Assembly (NCBI RefSeq): GCF_002585305.1
Contig: NZ_NUNF01000085.1
Coordinates: 1-52,747 of the forward strand
Source of the DNA: Bacillus sp. AFS037270
GTDB lineage: Bacteria; Bacillota; Bacilli; Bacillales_B; DSM-18226
DNA: 52,747 bases
Direction of reading: 5' to 3'
The translations under genes were made by a program, and so were the position numbers. The first letter of the stretch is position 1. Each line of letters begins with the position of its first letter. Under the pieces are notes generated by a model. That model ran no database searches. It was not told the DNA's origin and saw only the letters and a list, made by a program, of their open reading frames with translations. Below are positions 32,676-42,071 of this stretch, one piece after another.

Positions 32676-32766
32676 TGGAGCTCCTCCTTTAATGGTTTTT
32701 TTGCTACATTAAAAGAGTTACCTGAAGTGGAATTTATCATTCATTCATCACTCATTTTTATTCAAG

Positions 32767-33687
32767 CTATACTGTCTCTGTCTCATTTTCAAGTGAGACA
32801 AGCTGTTGTTCAATTATCCCCCAATCCACGTTTTCACCGATAAATACAAGATTCAAGCGCATGTTCATATATTCCTTCATGTAGAGCGGCATCCCATATG
32901 CATATTGAAAAAGAAAAAGCTGTTCCGAATAGTGAAACTTAATATATCCTTTTATCCGATAAATGGTATCTGGTAAATTCTTTAAAAATTCTTCAAAACT
33001 TGTATCGCTGATTGGTTTATGAAACTGGTATACGTAAGTAGATAAGTTTAAGTGAATGTGGCTAGATTCCTTTTTGACATTCACAGATAAATTTCTTAGC
33101 CGGTCCATAGGAACCTTTGAGTAGCTGGTTAGTAAACATTGCGCTTTTGGATTTAACCCTTGCATCTCAAAAATCAGCTGTGCCTGCTCATTTTCTTTCA
33201 GTTCATCAATTTTGTTAATCAGGATAAAGTCCGCATTCCTCACTTGTTCAAGGATCAATTGCTGCAGTTGAGGGCTTAACACTTTTCTGTTTTTCCACCT
33301 AGTGCCATCTACTGTCGTAATAATCCCTTTTATCAATAATTGATCTGCAAACAGGGGTGAAAGAATGGAATCTAATACTTCCACTGGATGAGCCGCACCT
33401 GTTGTCTCAATATAAATAACTTCCGGTTGTTCCTCAATTAATAGTCCTTGAAGCTGTGCTTCAAGCTTGTCCTGGATGGAACAGCAAATACAACCTCCTA
33501 ATAACTCTTTTAATAAAACATCTTCATCTTCGACCGCATCTGAGTCAATTGACACTTGACCAAGTTCATTCATCAAGACAGCTACTTTTCTTCCGTGCCT
33601 GCGCTCGTCCGCAAGTAGGAGTTTTAGTAATGTAGTTTTCCCGCTTCCTAAAAATCCTGACAATATGTATACCTCTGCCTTTTTCAT
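32767..33687 (-). CDS. CobW/COG0523-family GTPase (metallochaperone)
   Basis: 306 residues. G3E-class P-loop GTPase: GFLGSGKTTLL (Walker A), the CxCC metal-binding motif GGCICCS, ETTGAAHP (switch), and NKID (G4). The C-terminal CobW domain is present but short. The family delivers zinc or cobalt to client enzymes. I found no clear Zur box, so regulation is not shown. Confidence 0.9.
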   Translation of the reverse strand: MKKAEVYILSGFLGSGKTTLLKLLLADERRHGRKVAVLMNELGQVSIDSDAVEDEDVLLKELLGGCICCSIQDKLEAQLQGLLIEEQPEVIYIETTGAAHPVEVLDSILSPLFADQLLIKGIITTVDGTRWKNRKVLSPQLQQLILEQVRNADFILINKIDELKENEQAQLIFEMQGLNPKAQCLLTSYSKVPMDRLRNLSVNVKKESSHIHLNLSTYVYQFHKPISDTSFEEFLKNLPDTIYRIKGYIKFHYSEQLFLFQYAYGMPLYMKEYMNMRLNLVFIGENVDWGIIEQQLVSLENETETV

Positions 33688-33711
33688 AATTCTATCCCTT
33701 CTGTAATAAAG

Positions 33712-33743
33712 TTTAACCCGACTCCAGTTGGAGTCGGGTTAAA
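33712..33743 (-). terminator. Terminator of the protease gene
   Basis: TTTAACCCGACTCC pairs with GGAGTCGGGTTAAA over a 4-base loop, 5 bases below the stop codon. Confidence 0.85.
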
Positions 33744-33747
33744 AATG

Positions 33748-35259
33748 TTATTTCATTCGGCCTTTTAGTACCTCAACTGCTTTTTGTAATTGGGTATCGC
33801 TGTTTTTAATTTTCTCACGTAATACATCCATAAGCTTTAAGGTAGAGTCACCCTTTAACACACCATTACCAGGAAGCTTCTGGGCTGTTTGGAATTTGAT
33901 GACTGCCTGTTTTGTCTTATCGTCAAAGAATCCATCTTCCCTGCCTGGGTCATATCCAATCGCCTTCAACATTTTCTGGGCAGTTTGTACCTCTGTCGAT
34001 GAAGTGGAGATTGCTAGTTCTTTATCTGGGTTAATTATCGGTAATGTGGCATAATCCGGGAGCGCCACTTGAACATCCGGTACAATCCCCTTCTTGTGAA
34101 TCCAGTTACCGTTTGGTGTTAACCATTTAGCAATGGTATATTTCAGATTTGAACCATCTTCAAAATCAGCTGCCGTTTGAACAGTTCCTTTTCCAAACGA
34201 CTTTTCACCAACAAGTGGTACACCTGCAGATTCTTTTACGGCTGCAGCAAATATTTCAGAAGCACTTGCACTGCCGCTATCAATTAAGACAACCAGAGGA
34301 AGATCAGGATTTCCTTCATTTTGTGAAGCAATTTCCTTAATTTTTCCGTTTCGGTCCTCTTCCTTGACAATAATTTTTCCTTTAGGAACAAACATACTTG
34401 TAATGCTTACCGCTTGATCCAATAATCCCCCTGGATTCTGGCGTAAGTCTAAAACAAGACCTTTCATTCCTTTTTTCTGGAGATCGGTTAAAGTAGTTAC
34501 CAATTCTTTAGATGTGTTGCTTGAAAAACTAGTTATTTGAACCTTTGCGATTCGATCATCGACCATTTCCCCATAAACGGTTTCAATTGGAATCGTGTCA
34601 CGAACAATCGGTACGGTCATTGGTGCAGCCATTCCTGGCCGTTGAATCGACAATGTTACCTTTGTTCCTTTTTTACCTCTTATCAAGGTGACAGCTTCAG
34701 TCGAATTCATCCCTTGAAGACTTTTCCCATTTACGGAGATGACCATATCATTTGGCTTTAAACCTGATTTTTCAGCAGGAGACCCTTTAATAGGAGAAAC
34801 GATGACGATGTGCCCGTCCTTTTCTTGGATTTCGGCACCAATTCCTTCAAATGAAGAGGATATGCTGTTATGAAAGCTTTTCGCTTCGTCATCACTCATA
34901 TAATCTGAATATGGATCATCTAATGATTTGACCATACCGTCAATCGCACCATTAATCAGTTTCTGCTGGTTGACATCCTTATAGTAGCCATTTTTTAAGG
35001 TATCAAATGCTTCATAAAGTTTATTAAATTCTGTTCTGTCCGGCGTAACTGTTACCACTTTTTCTTTTCCAAACGCAAGAGCAAAGGTTGTAATCCCAGC
35101 CGATAAGAAAACAAGGAAAAATAGCAGCATAATAAAATGAAACTTTTTCAAGCGTATGTAACTTGATTTATTTTCAATCACTTGCTCTTGTTCTACTTTT
35201 TCTTCCTTACCCTTCAGTTGTTCTTCATTTTTTTCATCCAAAGCCTTCACCACTTTCAT
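33748..35259 (-). CDS. S41 carboxy-terminal processing protease (CtpA/CtpB)
   Basis: 503 residues. One N-terminal membrane anchor (about 40-62), a PDZ domain (FEGIGAEIQEKDG...GLKPNDMVISVNG), and the S41 core with Ser in DSGSASASEIFAAA and Lys in FGKGTVQ. A peptidoglycan-binding-like domain is at the end (IGYDPGREDGFFDDKTKQAVIKFQ). Acts outside the membrane. B. subtilis CtpB cleaves SpoIVFA in the intermembrane space during sporulation. Neighbour of deoD/yod genes as in B. subtilis, where ctpA lies here; so CtpA is the safer guess. Confidence 0.9.
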   Translation of the reverse strand: MKVVKALDEKNEEQLKGKEEKVEQEQVIENKSSYIRLKKFHFIMLLFFLVFLSAGITTFALAFGKEKVVTVTPDRTEFNKLYEAFDTLKNGYYKDVNQQKLINGAIDGMVKSLDDPYSDYMSDDEAKSFHNSISSSFEGIGAEIQEKDGHIVIVSPIKGSPAEKSGLKPNDMVISVNGKSLQGMNSTEAVTLIRGKKGTKVTLSIQRPGMAAPMTVPIVRDTIPIETVYGEMVDDRIAKVQITSFSSNTSKELVTTLTDLQKKGMKGLVLDLRQNPGGLLDQAVSITSMFVPKGKIIVKEEDRNGKIKEIASQNEGNPDLPLVVLIDSGSASASEIFAAAVKESAGVPLVGEKSFGKGTVQTAADFEDGSNLKYTIAKWLTPNGNWIHKKGIVPDVQVALPDYATLPIINPDKELAISTSSTEVQTAQKMLKAIGYDPGREDGFFDDKTKQAVIKFQTAQKLPGNGVLKGDSTLKLMDVLREKIKNSDTQLQKAVEVLKGRMK

Positions 35260-35430
35260 TCACCATAAAAATATGAATTTTAAACTATCATACGGGTAAA
35301 TCTTACATTTTTTGAAGCCATTTTTAAAAGTAAACCCTTAGTGATTAGAATAACATCTTTTATATAATATTAACAAAGAAAAGTTAATGAATATAATAAG
35401 AATTACATTTTCCTTCATTTTACCCAAAGA

Positions 35431-35463
35431 AAAACGGCACTACCGGGTGGTAAGTACCGTTTT
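35431..35463 (-). terminator. Terminator of copA
   Basis: A hairpin AAAACGG-ACTACC/GGTAAGT-CCGTTTT lies at the copA stop, with a T-rich minus-strand tail. Confidence 0.7.
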
Positions 35464-37860
35464 CTATATTTTTACTCTCTTCAACCGTAGTGAGTTAGTT
35501 ACCACAGAAACTGAACTGAAGGCCATCGCAGCCCCTGCTACCCAAGGGGCAAGCAGCCCAAATGCAGCAATCGGAATTCCTCCGGAATTATAAATGAGTG
35601 CCCAAAAGAGATTTTGCCGAATATTTTGCATGGTTTTTTTACTTAACGAAATAGCTTTTGGGACCAAAGTAAGTTCTCCACCAAGAATGGTAATGTCAGC
35701 TGCTTCAATCGCGACGTCTGTCCCGGTACCTATGGCAATGCCAATATCGGCTACAGCAAGAGCAGGGGCATCATTGATTCCATCACCCACCATCGCTACC
35801 TTTAACCCTTTAGACTGTAGTTCCTTCACATGTGTAGCTTTTTCTTCCGGGAGAACTTCGGCAATGACGTTTTGGATTCCAACCTGATTAGCAATGGCCT
35901 TAGCTGTCCGTTCATTATCACCAGTCAGCATATATACCTTGATATCTAATTCTGATAATTGCTGCACTGCTTGTGCAGCTGTTTCTTTTACAGTGTCTGC
36001 TACTGCCACCATTCCCATGATCGTATCATTTATGGCAATATACATTGCTGTTTTTCCTTCTGTTTCAAAGCGAAGAAGATCGCTTTCCAAGTCATGGTAT
36101 GAAATGCTTTTTAAATTCATAAGTTTACGTGTCCCGACATAAACCTCGTCATTGCCAATTTTCGCTTCAATACCATATCCTGGTATTGCTTTAAAACGTT
36201 TTACCGGTAAGGTACTCGACCGTTTTTCCATTCCATATTTAACGATCGCTTCCGCAAGTGGATGCTCAGATGACTTTTCTGCAGAAACAAGATACTGGAG
36301 GACCTTTTTCTCATCCTGATAGGCAATAAAATCTGTTACAACAGGTTGTCCTTTTGTAATCGTACCTGTTTTATCAAAGACGATGGCATTGATTTTGTGG
36401 GCGGTCTCAAGGTATTCCCCACCCTTAAAAAGAATCCCCATTTCAGCGGCTTTCCCTGTTCCCACCATAATGGAGGTCGGGGTTGCAAGTCCAAGTGAAC
36501 AAGGACAAGCAATCACGAGAACAGCAATCGCAGTTTCAAGCGCAGAAGGGAAATCGTTCGGATTAACAAATAAAAACCAAACCATAAACGTTAAGATTGA
36601 TATAGTAACTACTACAGGGACAAAATAACTAGATATCGTATCCGCTAGCCGTTGAATGGGTGCTTTACTACCCTGTGCCTCCTCGACAATTCTAATAATT
36701 CCTGCCAGTGCAGTATCTCTTCCAACCTTTGTTGCGGTCATAGTCAGCGTTCCGTTTTTATTAATAGTAGAACCAACTAGTGTGTCACCAATCGATTTCT
36801 CTACCGGGATGGATTCTCCCGTAATCATCGACTCATCCACCGAGGATTGCCCTTGAATCACTTGCCCATCAACTGGAATTTTCTCACCAGGCTTCACAAC
36901 TATGCGATCGGCTACCTTCACATCATCGATTGGAATTTGCTGTTCTTTTCCGTCTCTAATCACTGTGGCTTCTTTTGCCTGAAGGTTTAGCAGTTTTGAT
37001 AAAGCAACAGTTGTCCTCCCTTTTGCCATTGTTTCCAATAACTTTCCAAGCAGAATTAACGTAATAAGAACAGCACTCGTTTCAAAATAGAGATGCGGCA
37101 TATAATAAGGGTATCGGATGGTCTTTATGCCTTCTGCAAGACTATAGAAATAGGCGGCAGAGGTTCCCAATGCAACAAGGACATCCATGTTTGCACTTTG
37201 GTTTTTAAGTGCCTTGTAGGCAGCAACGTAAAACGGACCTCCAATATAGAACTGAATCGGTGTGGCTAAAAGGAATTGAAACCATGGACTCATTAATAGA
37301 TGCGGTACTGGCAGGCCCAGGTCAACGGGAATATGCGCCAACATCGTATATAATAGTGGAATTGTTAATATCACGGATAGGAGGAACTTTTGTTTCTTCT
37401 GTTTAATTTCCTCTTCTTTATGCTGTTGCTTTGATTCCCTTTGCCCTTTCTCCTTCGCTTCATAACCAAGCTTATTAATTTTATCCTTAATACCCTGAAT
37501 CGTAACCTCTCCCGGGTTATATTCAACACTTGCTGATTCAGCAGCTAAATTTACGGTTGCATGTTTAATACCGTCCATTTTATTTAACACTTTTTCAATT
37601 CTTGTGGAACATGCTGCACAGGTCATCCCATATATATCAAAATCTGATTTCTCAAACCGTACACCATATCCGAGATTCTCAATTTTGGTGATAATATCAC
37701 GACTTGTTACTTTGTTTTTTTCATATGAAATGATTGCACTTTCCAACGGTAAATTGACATTGGCATCAACACCGTCCATTTTATTTAGCACTTTTTCAAT
37801 TCTTGTTGAACATGCTGCACAGGTCATACCAGTTATATCTATTTTGAGCTGCTCTTTCAT
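35464..37860 (-). CDS. copA: Copper-exporting P1B-type ATPase
   Basis: About 798 residues. Two N-terminal heavy-metal domains, each GMTCAACS (CxxC), then eight membrane segments with the copper motif [10 protein letters not shown] in segment 6, the phosphatase TGES, the phosphorylated Asp in DKTGTITKG, and [10 protein letters not shown]. Pumps Cu(I) out. Start at 37860 ([11 protein letters not shown]) chosen because GAGGTG is 6 bases upstream. The usual neighbours csoR and copZ are absent. The first HMA domain lacks a residue found in the second (GVD-ANVN versus GIKHATVN). Confidence 0.92.
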   Translation of the reverse strand: MKEQLKIDITGMTCAACSTRIEKVLNKMDGVDANVNLPLESAIISYEKNKVTSRDIITKIENLGYGVRFEKSDFDIYGMTCAACSTRIEKVLNKMDGIKHATVNLAAESASVEYNPGEVTIQGIKDKINKLGYEAKEKGQRESKQQHKEEEIKQKKQKFLLSVILTIPLLYTMLAHIPVDLGLPVPHLLMSPWFQFLLATPIQFYIGGPFYVAAYKALKNQSANMDVLVALGTSAAYFYSLAEGIKTIRYPYYMPHLYFETSAVLITLILLGKLLETMAKGRTTVALSKLLNLQAKEATVIRDGKEQQIPIDDVKVADRIVVKPGEKIPVDGQVIQGQSSVDESMITGESIPVEKSIGDTLVGSTINKNGTLTMTATKVGRDTALAGIIRIVEEAQGSKAPIQRLADTISSYFVPVVVTISILTFMVWFLFVNPNDFPSALETAIAVLVIACPCSLGLATPTSIMVGTGKAAEMGILFKGGEYLETAHKINAIVFDKTGTITKGQPVVTDFIAYQDEKKVLQYLVSAEKSSEHPLAEAIVKYGMEKRSSTLPVKRFKAIPGYGIEAKIGNDEVYVGTRKLMNLKSISYHDLESDLLRFETEGKTAMYIAINDTIMGMVAVADTVKETAAQAVQQLSELDIKVYMLTGDNERTAKAIANQVGIQNVIAEVLPEEKATHVKELQSKGLKVAMVGDGINDAPALAVADIGIAIGTGTDVAIEAADITILGGELTLVPKAISLSKKTMQNIRQNLFWALIYNSGGIPIAAFGLLAPWVAGAAMAFSSVSVVTNSLRLKRVKI
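37570..37827 (-). repeat. Near-identical 57-bp direct repeats encoding the two HMA metal sites
   Basis: 37570-37626 and 37771-37827 share 55 of 57 bases, spanning [20 protein letters not shown] of each domain, while flanking HMA sequence has diverged. Confidence 0.85.
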
Positions 37861-38059
37861 TTCGTTCACCTCATTCATACTATACCCCTGCACCCTATAT
37901 CACACAATGTATATTCGATTTTTGTCACGTATTTGCTTTTTTTTCATTTTACAACTCATATGCCAACTTTTGATGACGATTTTCACTACTGCCTTGATTG
38001 TTACTATCAATTAAATTCTCCATTTTACAACGGAGTTCCTTTTTATAAAAAAGAAAAAA

Positions 38060-38080
38060 CCTCTTCCAGATTGGAAGAGG
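38060..38080 (-). terminator. Terminator of deoD
   Basis: CCTCTTCC/GGAAGAGG with a 5-base loop, followed on the minus strand by TTTTTTCTTTTTT. Confidence 0.85.
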
Positions 38081-38092
38081 CATGCTAAAACA

Positions 38093-38797
38093 TTATTCTT
38101 TAGTCGCAGCTTCTAATGCTACTTCTATCATATCATTAAAGGTTAATTGTCTTTCTTCTGCTGTTGTCTCTTCACCTGTTAAGATATGGTCACTAACAGT
38201 AAGAACAGAAAGAGCCTTGCGATTAAACTTTGCGGCTAATGTATAAAGGGCCGTTGTTTCCATCTCAATAGCAAGGATTTGATATTTAGCCCATTTCTCA
38301 AGATCAGCATTATCATTATAAAATGAATCAGCAGTAAAAATATTCCCTACTTTTAAATTAAGACCTTTTGCAACCCCTGCATCATAAGCCTTTCTTAGCA
38401 AGTCAAAATTTGCTGTCGGAGCAAAATCGACATGACCAAAGGTTAAACGATTAATATTGGAGTCGGTTGAGCTTGTCATCGCCAAAATAACATCTCGAAC
38501 TTTTACATCCTTTTGAATTGCTCCACAAGTACCGACCCGAATAAGGTTTTGAACATTGTAGCTTTGCATTAATTCATTAACATAAATAGAGATAGAAGGA
38601 ACACCCATCCCAGTACCTTGGACAGAAATCCTTTTTCCTTTATATGTTCCGGTGTAGCCAAACATATTCCGAACTTCATTGTAACATTTGGCATCTTCTA
38701 AAAATGTTTCCGCTATATATTTTGCCCGAAGTGGATCCCCAGGAAGTAATACTGTTTCAGCAATCTCATTCTCTTTTGCCCCAATATGTACACTCAT
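38093..38797 (-). CDS. deoD: Purine nucleoside phosphorylase, DeoD type
   Basis: 234 residues. Phosphorolysis of purine nucleosides to base and (deoxy)ribose 1-phosphate; hexameric cytosolic enzyme. Conserved [14 protein letters not shown] near the start, [12 protein letters not shown], and the C-terminal [12 protein letters not shown] and VSDH motifs. ATG at 38797 has GGGAGG 7 bases upstream; the frame extends 5 codons farther but without a site. Position next to yodL matches B. subtilis deoD. Confidence 0.95.
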   Translation of the reverse strand: MSVHIGAKENEIAETVLLPGDPLRAKYIAETFLEDAKCYNEVRNMFGYTGTYKGKRISVQGTGMGVPSISIYVNELMQSYNVQNLIRVGTCGAIQKDVKVRDVILAMTSSTDSNINRLTFGHVDFAPTANFDLLRKAYDAGVAKGLNLKVGNIFTADSFYNDNADLEKWAKYQILAIEMETTALYTLAAKFNRKALSVLTVSDHILTGEETTAEERQLTFNDMIEVALEAATKE

Positions 38798-38936
38798 AAA
38801 TAAACCTCCCAAAAAAAGTAAGTACAGTAATAAGTTTGTACCATAGACACTATAACATAATCGTTTTTTAATGAAAACGAAGACATGATTTTTTGAAATT
38901 GTGGAAACCTATTATTAGGTTAAAGGAGGGGTATTA

Positions 38937-39062
38937 ATGGGTAAAAAACACCGAGCACGTATCCGTGGGAAAAAAAAGAATAATCACATCCCACCTGAAG
39001 CCATTGTGGCAGAACATGATGCACACGCCAAAGAATTTAGTGCTGCAGAACGTAAAAGTTAA
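38937..39062 (+). CDS. 41-residue basic peptide
   Basis: Reads MGKKHRARIRGKKKNNHIPPEAIVAEHD... to AAERKS. N-terminal third is Lys/Arg-rich, the rest acidic and helical. AAGGAGGGG precedes the ATG at good spacing. Size and composition recall small spore proteins, but I do not recognise the family. Confidence 0.6.
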   Translation: MGKKHRARIRGKKKNNHIPPEAIVAEHDAHAKEFSAAERKS

Positions 39063-39107
39063 CACGGAAAGCGGAAACATCCGTTTGTTCGATGATCTAA
39101 TAAAAAT

Positions 39108-39133
39108 AAACCTAAGGATTATCCTTAGGTTTT
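39108..39133. terminator. Hairpin after the 41-residue gene
   Basis: AAACCTAAGGAT and ATCCTTAGGTTTT, 12 bp with nearly no loop, serving both convergent genes. Confidence 0.65.
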
Positions 39134-39142
39134 ATGTATTGT

Positions 39143-39451
39143 TCACCTAATATTTATTCGATTTACGAGTTCCCAACCACCTGATCTTAATTGGTAATAA
39201 TGTTGGCCACCTCGGCCCTCATCAATTAAAATAATATCACCTGTCGACATAAATCTCCCTTTGTAATCAGCTGGAATCCTGTCGGTCACATTAAAGCGGC
39301 TAAACGTTTCCTGTAAGCACTGCTTGCGGCTGCTGGCAGGAATAGTTGTCCGATACACCTCTTTATATCCTCTACGTTCACGGTACCTTGGAGTTTGAAA
39401 GATTGTCACGTCGTATGGGTTATATGCCTTTTTCGTTAACATTTTGATCAT
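39143..39451 (-). CDS. yodL: YodL-like protein
   Basis: 102 residues. YDVTIFQTPRYRERRGYKEVYRTTIPAS... FNVTDRIPADYKGRFMSTGDIILIDEGRGGQHYYQL fits the YodL domain family; in B. subtilis YodL affects MreB-dependent cell shape when made during sporulation. Gene position between deoD and yozD/yodN supports the name. GGAGGG precedes the ATG. Confidence 0.8.
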   Translation of the reverse strand: MIKMLTKKAYNPYDVTIFQTPRYRERRGYKEVYRTTIPASSRKQCLQETFSRFNVTDRIPADYKGRFMSTGDIILIDEGRGGQHYYQLRSGGWELVNRINIR

Positions 39452-39569
39452 CTTATCCCTCCAATTATTTGACTTAATTATCTATTCTAAATAATTGGCG
39501 ATAACAAGGGTCGATTCCTCCATTAATACCCCACTTTTTTTGTCGATTTTCATTTACTTGGCAAAAAAA

Positions 39570-39595
39570 ACAATAGGGTTACATGACCCTATTGT
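39570..39595 (-). terminator. Terminator of spo0M
   Basis: ACAATAGGGT/ACCCTATTG around a 6-base loop, with TTTTTTTT downstream on the minus strand. Confidence 0.8.
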
Positions 39596-39606
39596 CCTAA
39601 TTACAA

Positions 39607-40377
39607 CTATGAATACCTTTGGATAACGTTTTGAATTTTTTGCTGAATCGATGGGATATCCTCGTTTGTAACCGTTAATCTTACATTGGTCTCATCGGTT
39701 CCCAACGCTTCAGAGAATAAACCTGATAATCCTCGGGCACGTCTATCAACTTGGAAAATAATATCAAGAGAACCATTTCCAGCTGGAAAGAATACAACTT
39801 CTAATTCATCTAATCTACCGCGGAATAATCCAGAAGTTGGAACAAATTCAAATTCCTGAACAAACGGTAAACGCCCGCGCAATCGGCGCGGTGCTTCCTC
39901 ACAATCTGCCTCACGGATTCTAAATCCCAACTGGTCTATTGCATTAAATACAGCAGACATTAATGGATTAGGGACCACTTTTAAGTAGTCCTGATCACTA
40001 GGGTCGACTGCCCCCTTAATATCCAGCCCAGTAGTTACCCATACTTTTGAACGACCAATCGAAAGCGGTGTGTCGTATGGCAGCTGAAAGGAGAAAGGGA
40101 TATCCCTTTTCTCATTGGCCCGAATCGTGAATGGGGTTGTTAACCGGAACCGGTCAATGGCTGCTGTTACAGAGTATTTCCTGTCATCTGACTCTCTTAA
40201 ATAGGTTGTATTTAAGGCAAGATATATTTCATCAATCTGCTGATCAATCTTCCCGCCTTTAATTGCCACCACACCTTGAACTGTTTCTCCCGGCATGTAC
40301 GTATCCTTTTCAAGTTTTGTGTCCACCTCAGCGGACCCAATTCCCACACTGGCAAATACTTTGTTAAAAAATGACAT
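39607..40377 (-). CDS. spo0M: Sporulation control protein Spo0M
   Basis: 256 residues, starts MSFFNKVFASVGIGSAEVDTKL, with the arrestin-like beta-sandwich (residues 10-140) and a second beta domain ending SIQQKIQNVIQRYS. Spo0M is a cytosolic protein needed for proper sporulation stage 0 control and cell-division timing. Length equals the B. subtilis protein (258). It lies 10 bases after the kinase gene, so kinase and Spo0M are almost certainly one operon. Confidence 0.93.
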   Translation of the reverse strand: MSFFNKVFASVGIGSAEVDTKLEKDTYMPGETVQGVVAIKGGKIDQQIDEIYLALNTTYLRESDDRKYSVTAAIDRFRLTTPFTIRANEKRDIPFSFQLPYDTPLSIGRSKVWVTTGLDIKGAVDPSDQDYLKVVPNPLMSAVFNAIDQLGFRIREADCEEAPRRLRGRLPFVQEFEFVPTSGLFRGRLDELEVVFFPAGNGSLDIIFQVDRRARGLSGLFSEALGTDETNVRLTVTNEDIPSIQQKIQNVIQRYS

Positions 40378-40387
40378 TTTTCTCCTC

Positions 40388-41185
40388 CTAGATACTTAGC
40401 TTTTCTATATCTACTCTCAGCTGTGAGCAGTCGTCATATGCAGGCTCAATCTGTAAAAGTCTTCTAATAATGTGTTTTGCCCAGGATGAAATTTCTAATT
40501 CTTCTTCCCAGCTTTTTTCCTTTTCGTGCCGCTCAAAGGAAAAGTTGGAATACAACAGAAACAATAGGAAATGGCCGAGTCCATAAAAGTCAGCCTGAAA
40601 ATTAATTCCTTTTCGTAAATCTAATCCTTTTGTTCTTTTTATACCTTCTTTTTCCTGCCGTAAATATCTCCCTAACCCCAGGTCAATCAACCTGACCTTC
40701 GACCCATCAAAAATGACATTCGGAATCCGAATATCTCGATGGATAATATCTCTGCCATGCAAATATTCGATTAGGGTCAATAATTCATCAGCAATTTTAA
40801 AAGCCCCTTGCTCAGATATTGTCAAGCCCTCAGAAAAAATAAGCTGTTCAAAATTTTTCCCATCAATATACTCCATTGTATAAAAAGGAATTTTATTGTA
40901 GGTTCCATCTTCGAAATACTTAGGGAATCCCGGATGATGAATGGATTTTAATAATTCCTTCTCCAGTTCAAAGCCTTTCCTGCCTGATTTTGTGATTCTT
41001 TTATGAATCCTTAATGCTTTTAATACCTTATTCTGCTGGGTTAAGAGATCCATAACTAAATAACTGTGCCCATAGCTGCCCATTCCAAGATGTTTGATTA
41101 TCCTAAATTTCCCGGCAATTGTTTCGTCAGATGATAATGGTCTTTCAAACAAATTAGAAAAGAACAAAACAATCCTTTTAAACAT
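40388..41185 (-). CDS. Serine/threonine protein kinase (YbdM/YrzF-like)
   Basis: 265 residues, the kinase core alone without transmembrane or sensor parts. Glycine loop LGMGSYGHSYLV, catalytic Lys in VLKALR, HRDIRIPNV (catalytic loop, with Arg-Ile-Pro in place of the common Leu-Lys-Pro) and the metal Asp in IDLGLGR (DLG for DFG). It resembles the short kinases YbdM and YrzF of B. subtilis. Neighbours: 59-residue His-rich peptide 12 bases upstream and spo0M 10 bases downstream. Confidence 0.87.
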   Translation of the reverse strand: MFKRIVLFFSNLFERPLSSDETIAGKFRIIKHLGMGSYGHSYLVMDLLTQQNKVLKALRIHKRITKSGRKGFELEKELLKSIHHPGFPKYFEDGTYNKIPFYTMEYIDGKNFEQLIFSEGLTISEQGAFKIADELLTLIEYLHGRDIIHRDIRIPNVIFDGSKVRLIDLGLGRYLRQEKEGIKRTKGLDLRKGINFQADFYGLGHFLLFLLYSNFSFERHEKEKSWEEELEISSWAKHIIRRLLQIEPAYDDCSQLRVDIEKLSI

Positions 41186-41197
41186 TTAAACCCCTTT

Positions 41198-41377
41198 TTA
41201 GCTGCTAAAAAAACTAGACAAAAAACTGCCGCTTTTATGCTTTTTTTTGTAATGATGATGTCCATAGTGACTATGTTTATGGTGATTCATTTTCTTCCAC
41301 ACATCACTAGAAGATGAGTATTTGTGATGATTGTTTAATTTTCCGCTTATAAGAGATTTAAGGATTTTCTTTAACAT
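41198..41377 (-). CDS. 59-residue histidine-rich peptide
   Basis: MLKKILKSLISGKL, then a His/Lys/Ser/Tyr-rich middle (NHHKHSHYGHHHYKKKHK) and SGSFLSSFFSS at the end. The amphipathic N-terminus (LKKILKSLI) could bind membrane. AAGGAGGGG lies 5 bases before the ATG. Ten His and many Ser residues make it a plausible metal binder or kinase target; that is inference. First gene of the kinase-spo0M operon. Confidence 0.7.
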   Translation of the reverse strand: MLKKILKSLISGKLNNHHKYSSSSDVWKKMNHHKHSHYGHHHYKKKHKSGSFLSSFFSS

Positions 41378-41495
41378 AAAAACCCCTCCTTAGGTTCGTA
41401 ATCATATATACGAGGCAAACAAATAAAGGTTTCGTCAAAAACAAAAAAATAATCCAAATCTCATAGGAGTTACTATACATGTTGATTACAAACAA

Positions 41496-41520
41496 AAAGC
41501 GAGCATCATGCTCGTCTTTT
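41496..41520 (-). terminator. Terminator of the yozD-like gene
   Basis: GCGAGCA and TGCTCGT, minus-strand tail TTTTTG. Confidence 0.6.
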
Positions 41521-41563
41521 GCCATATCTATCATTAACGAGGTAGACTCTTTTAATTAGGTAG

Positions 41564-41737
41564 TTAGTCATCCTCTACTTCTTCATCAATAATACTCTTT
41601 TCAATTAGATATTCGAAGGTTATATCTGCGAGTTCTTCTAATTCTTCTTCGCTAGGAACGTAACCCCGCTTCACCAGCTCATGAAAGAAAAATTCGGCAA
41701 TTTCTTCTGTATCAATAAACACTTCGATTTCTCTCAT
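41564..41737 (-). CDS. yozD: YozD-family acidic protein
   Basis: 57 residues, MREIEVFIDTEEIAEFFFHELVKRGYVPSEEELEELADITFEYLIEK: the YozD pattern. Unknown function. AAGGGGG lies 7 bases before the ATG. Same neighbourhood as B. subtilis yozD. Confidence 0.8.
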   Translation of the reverse strand: MREIEVFIDTEEIAEFFFHELVKRGYVPSEEELEELADITFEYLIEKSIIDEEVEDD

Positions 41738-41903
41738 AGCATCGCCCCCTTTTTAGAGAATGTATGATGTACATGGCCTTTTCATGCTAGTTACTTTGAA
41801 AGGATTTCCACTGTTTCCATCTTAATAAAGTTCCAATAAATTTATGTCTTTTTTTGAGTGGACAAGCATAGGATGAAAAAAAAGAAGTTGATGAGGTGAT
41901 AGA

Positions 41904-42071
41904 ATGTCAAATTTCAAATTGAAGTTAGAGGCATTTATTGAAGATGTAAACAAGGAGGATGGGTACACCCTCCAACTATTTGAGAAGTTAACTAACACCA
42001 TGTTTTCTTTAATAAAATGGGCCGGCATTCCCTTTGTCCTTTATTTATTGTTTGAGATTTCAAGATGGTAG
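41904..42071 (+). CDS. 55-residue tail-anchored membrane peptide
   Basis: Soluble N-terminal half (MSNFKLKLEAFIEDVNKED) and one C-terminal membrane segment (about 38-53, IKWAGIPFVLYLLFEI). GAGGTGAT site 4-10 bases upstream of the ATG. Its stop codon touches the stop codon of the convergent yodN with no terminator between. No family recognised. Confidence 0.65.
   Translation: MSNFKLKLEAFIEDVNKEDGYTLQLFEKLTNTMFSLIKWAGIPFVLYLLFEISRW

Noticed and set aside
37881..37899. CsoR operator upstream of copA
   Set aside because: The C tracts are direct, not the expected CsoR palindrome; kept only as a weak note.
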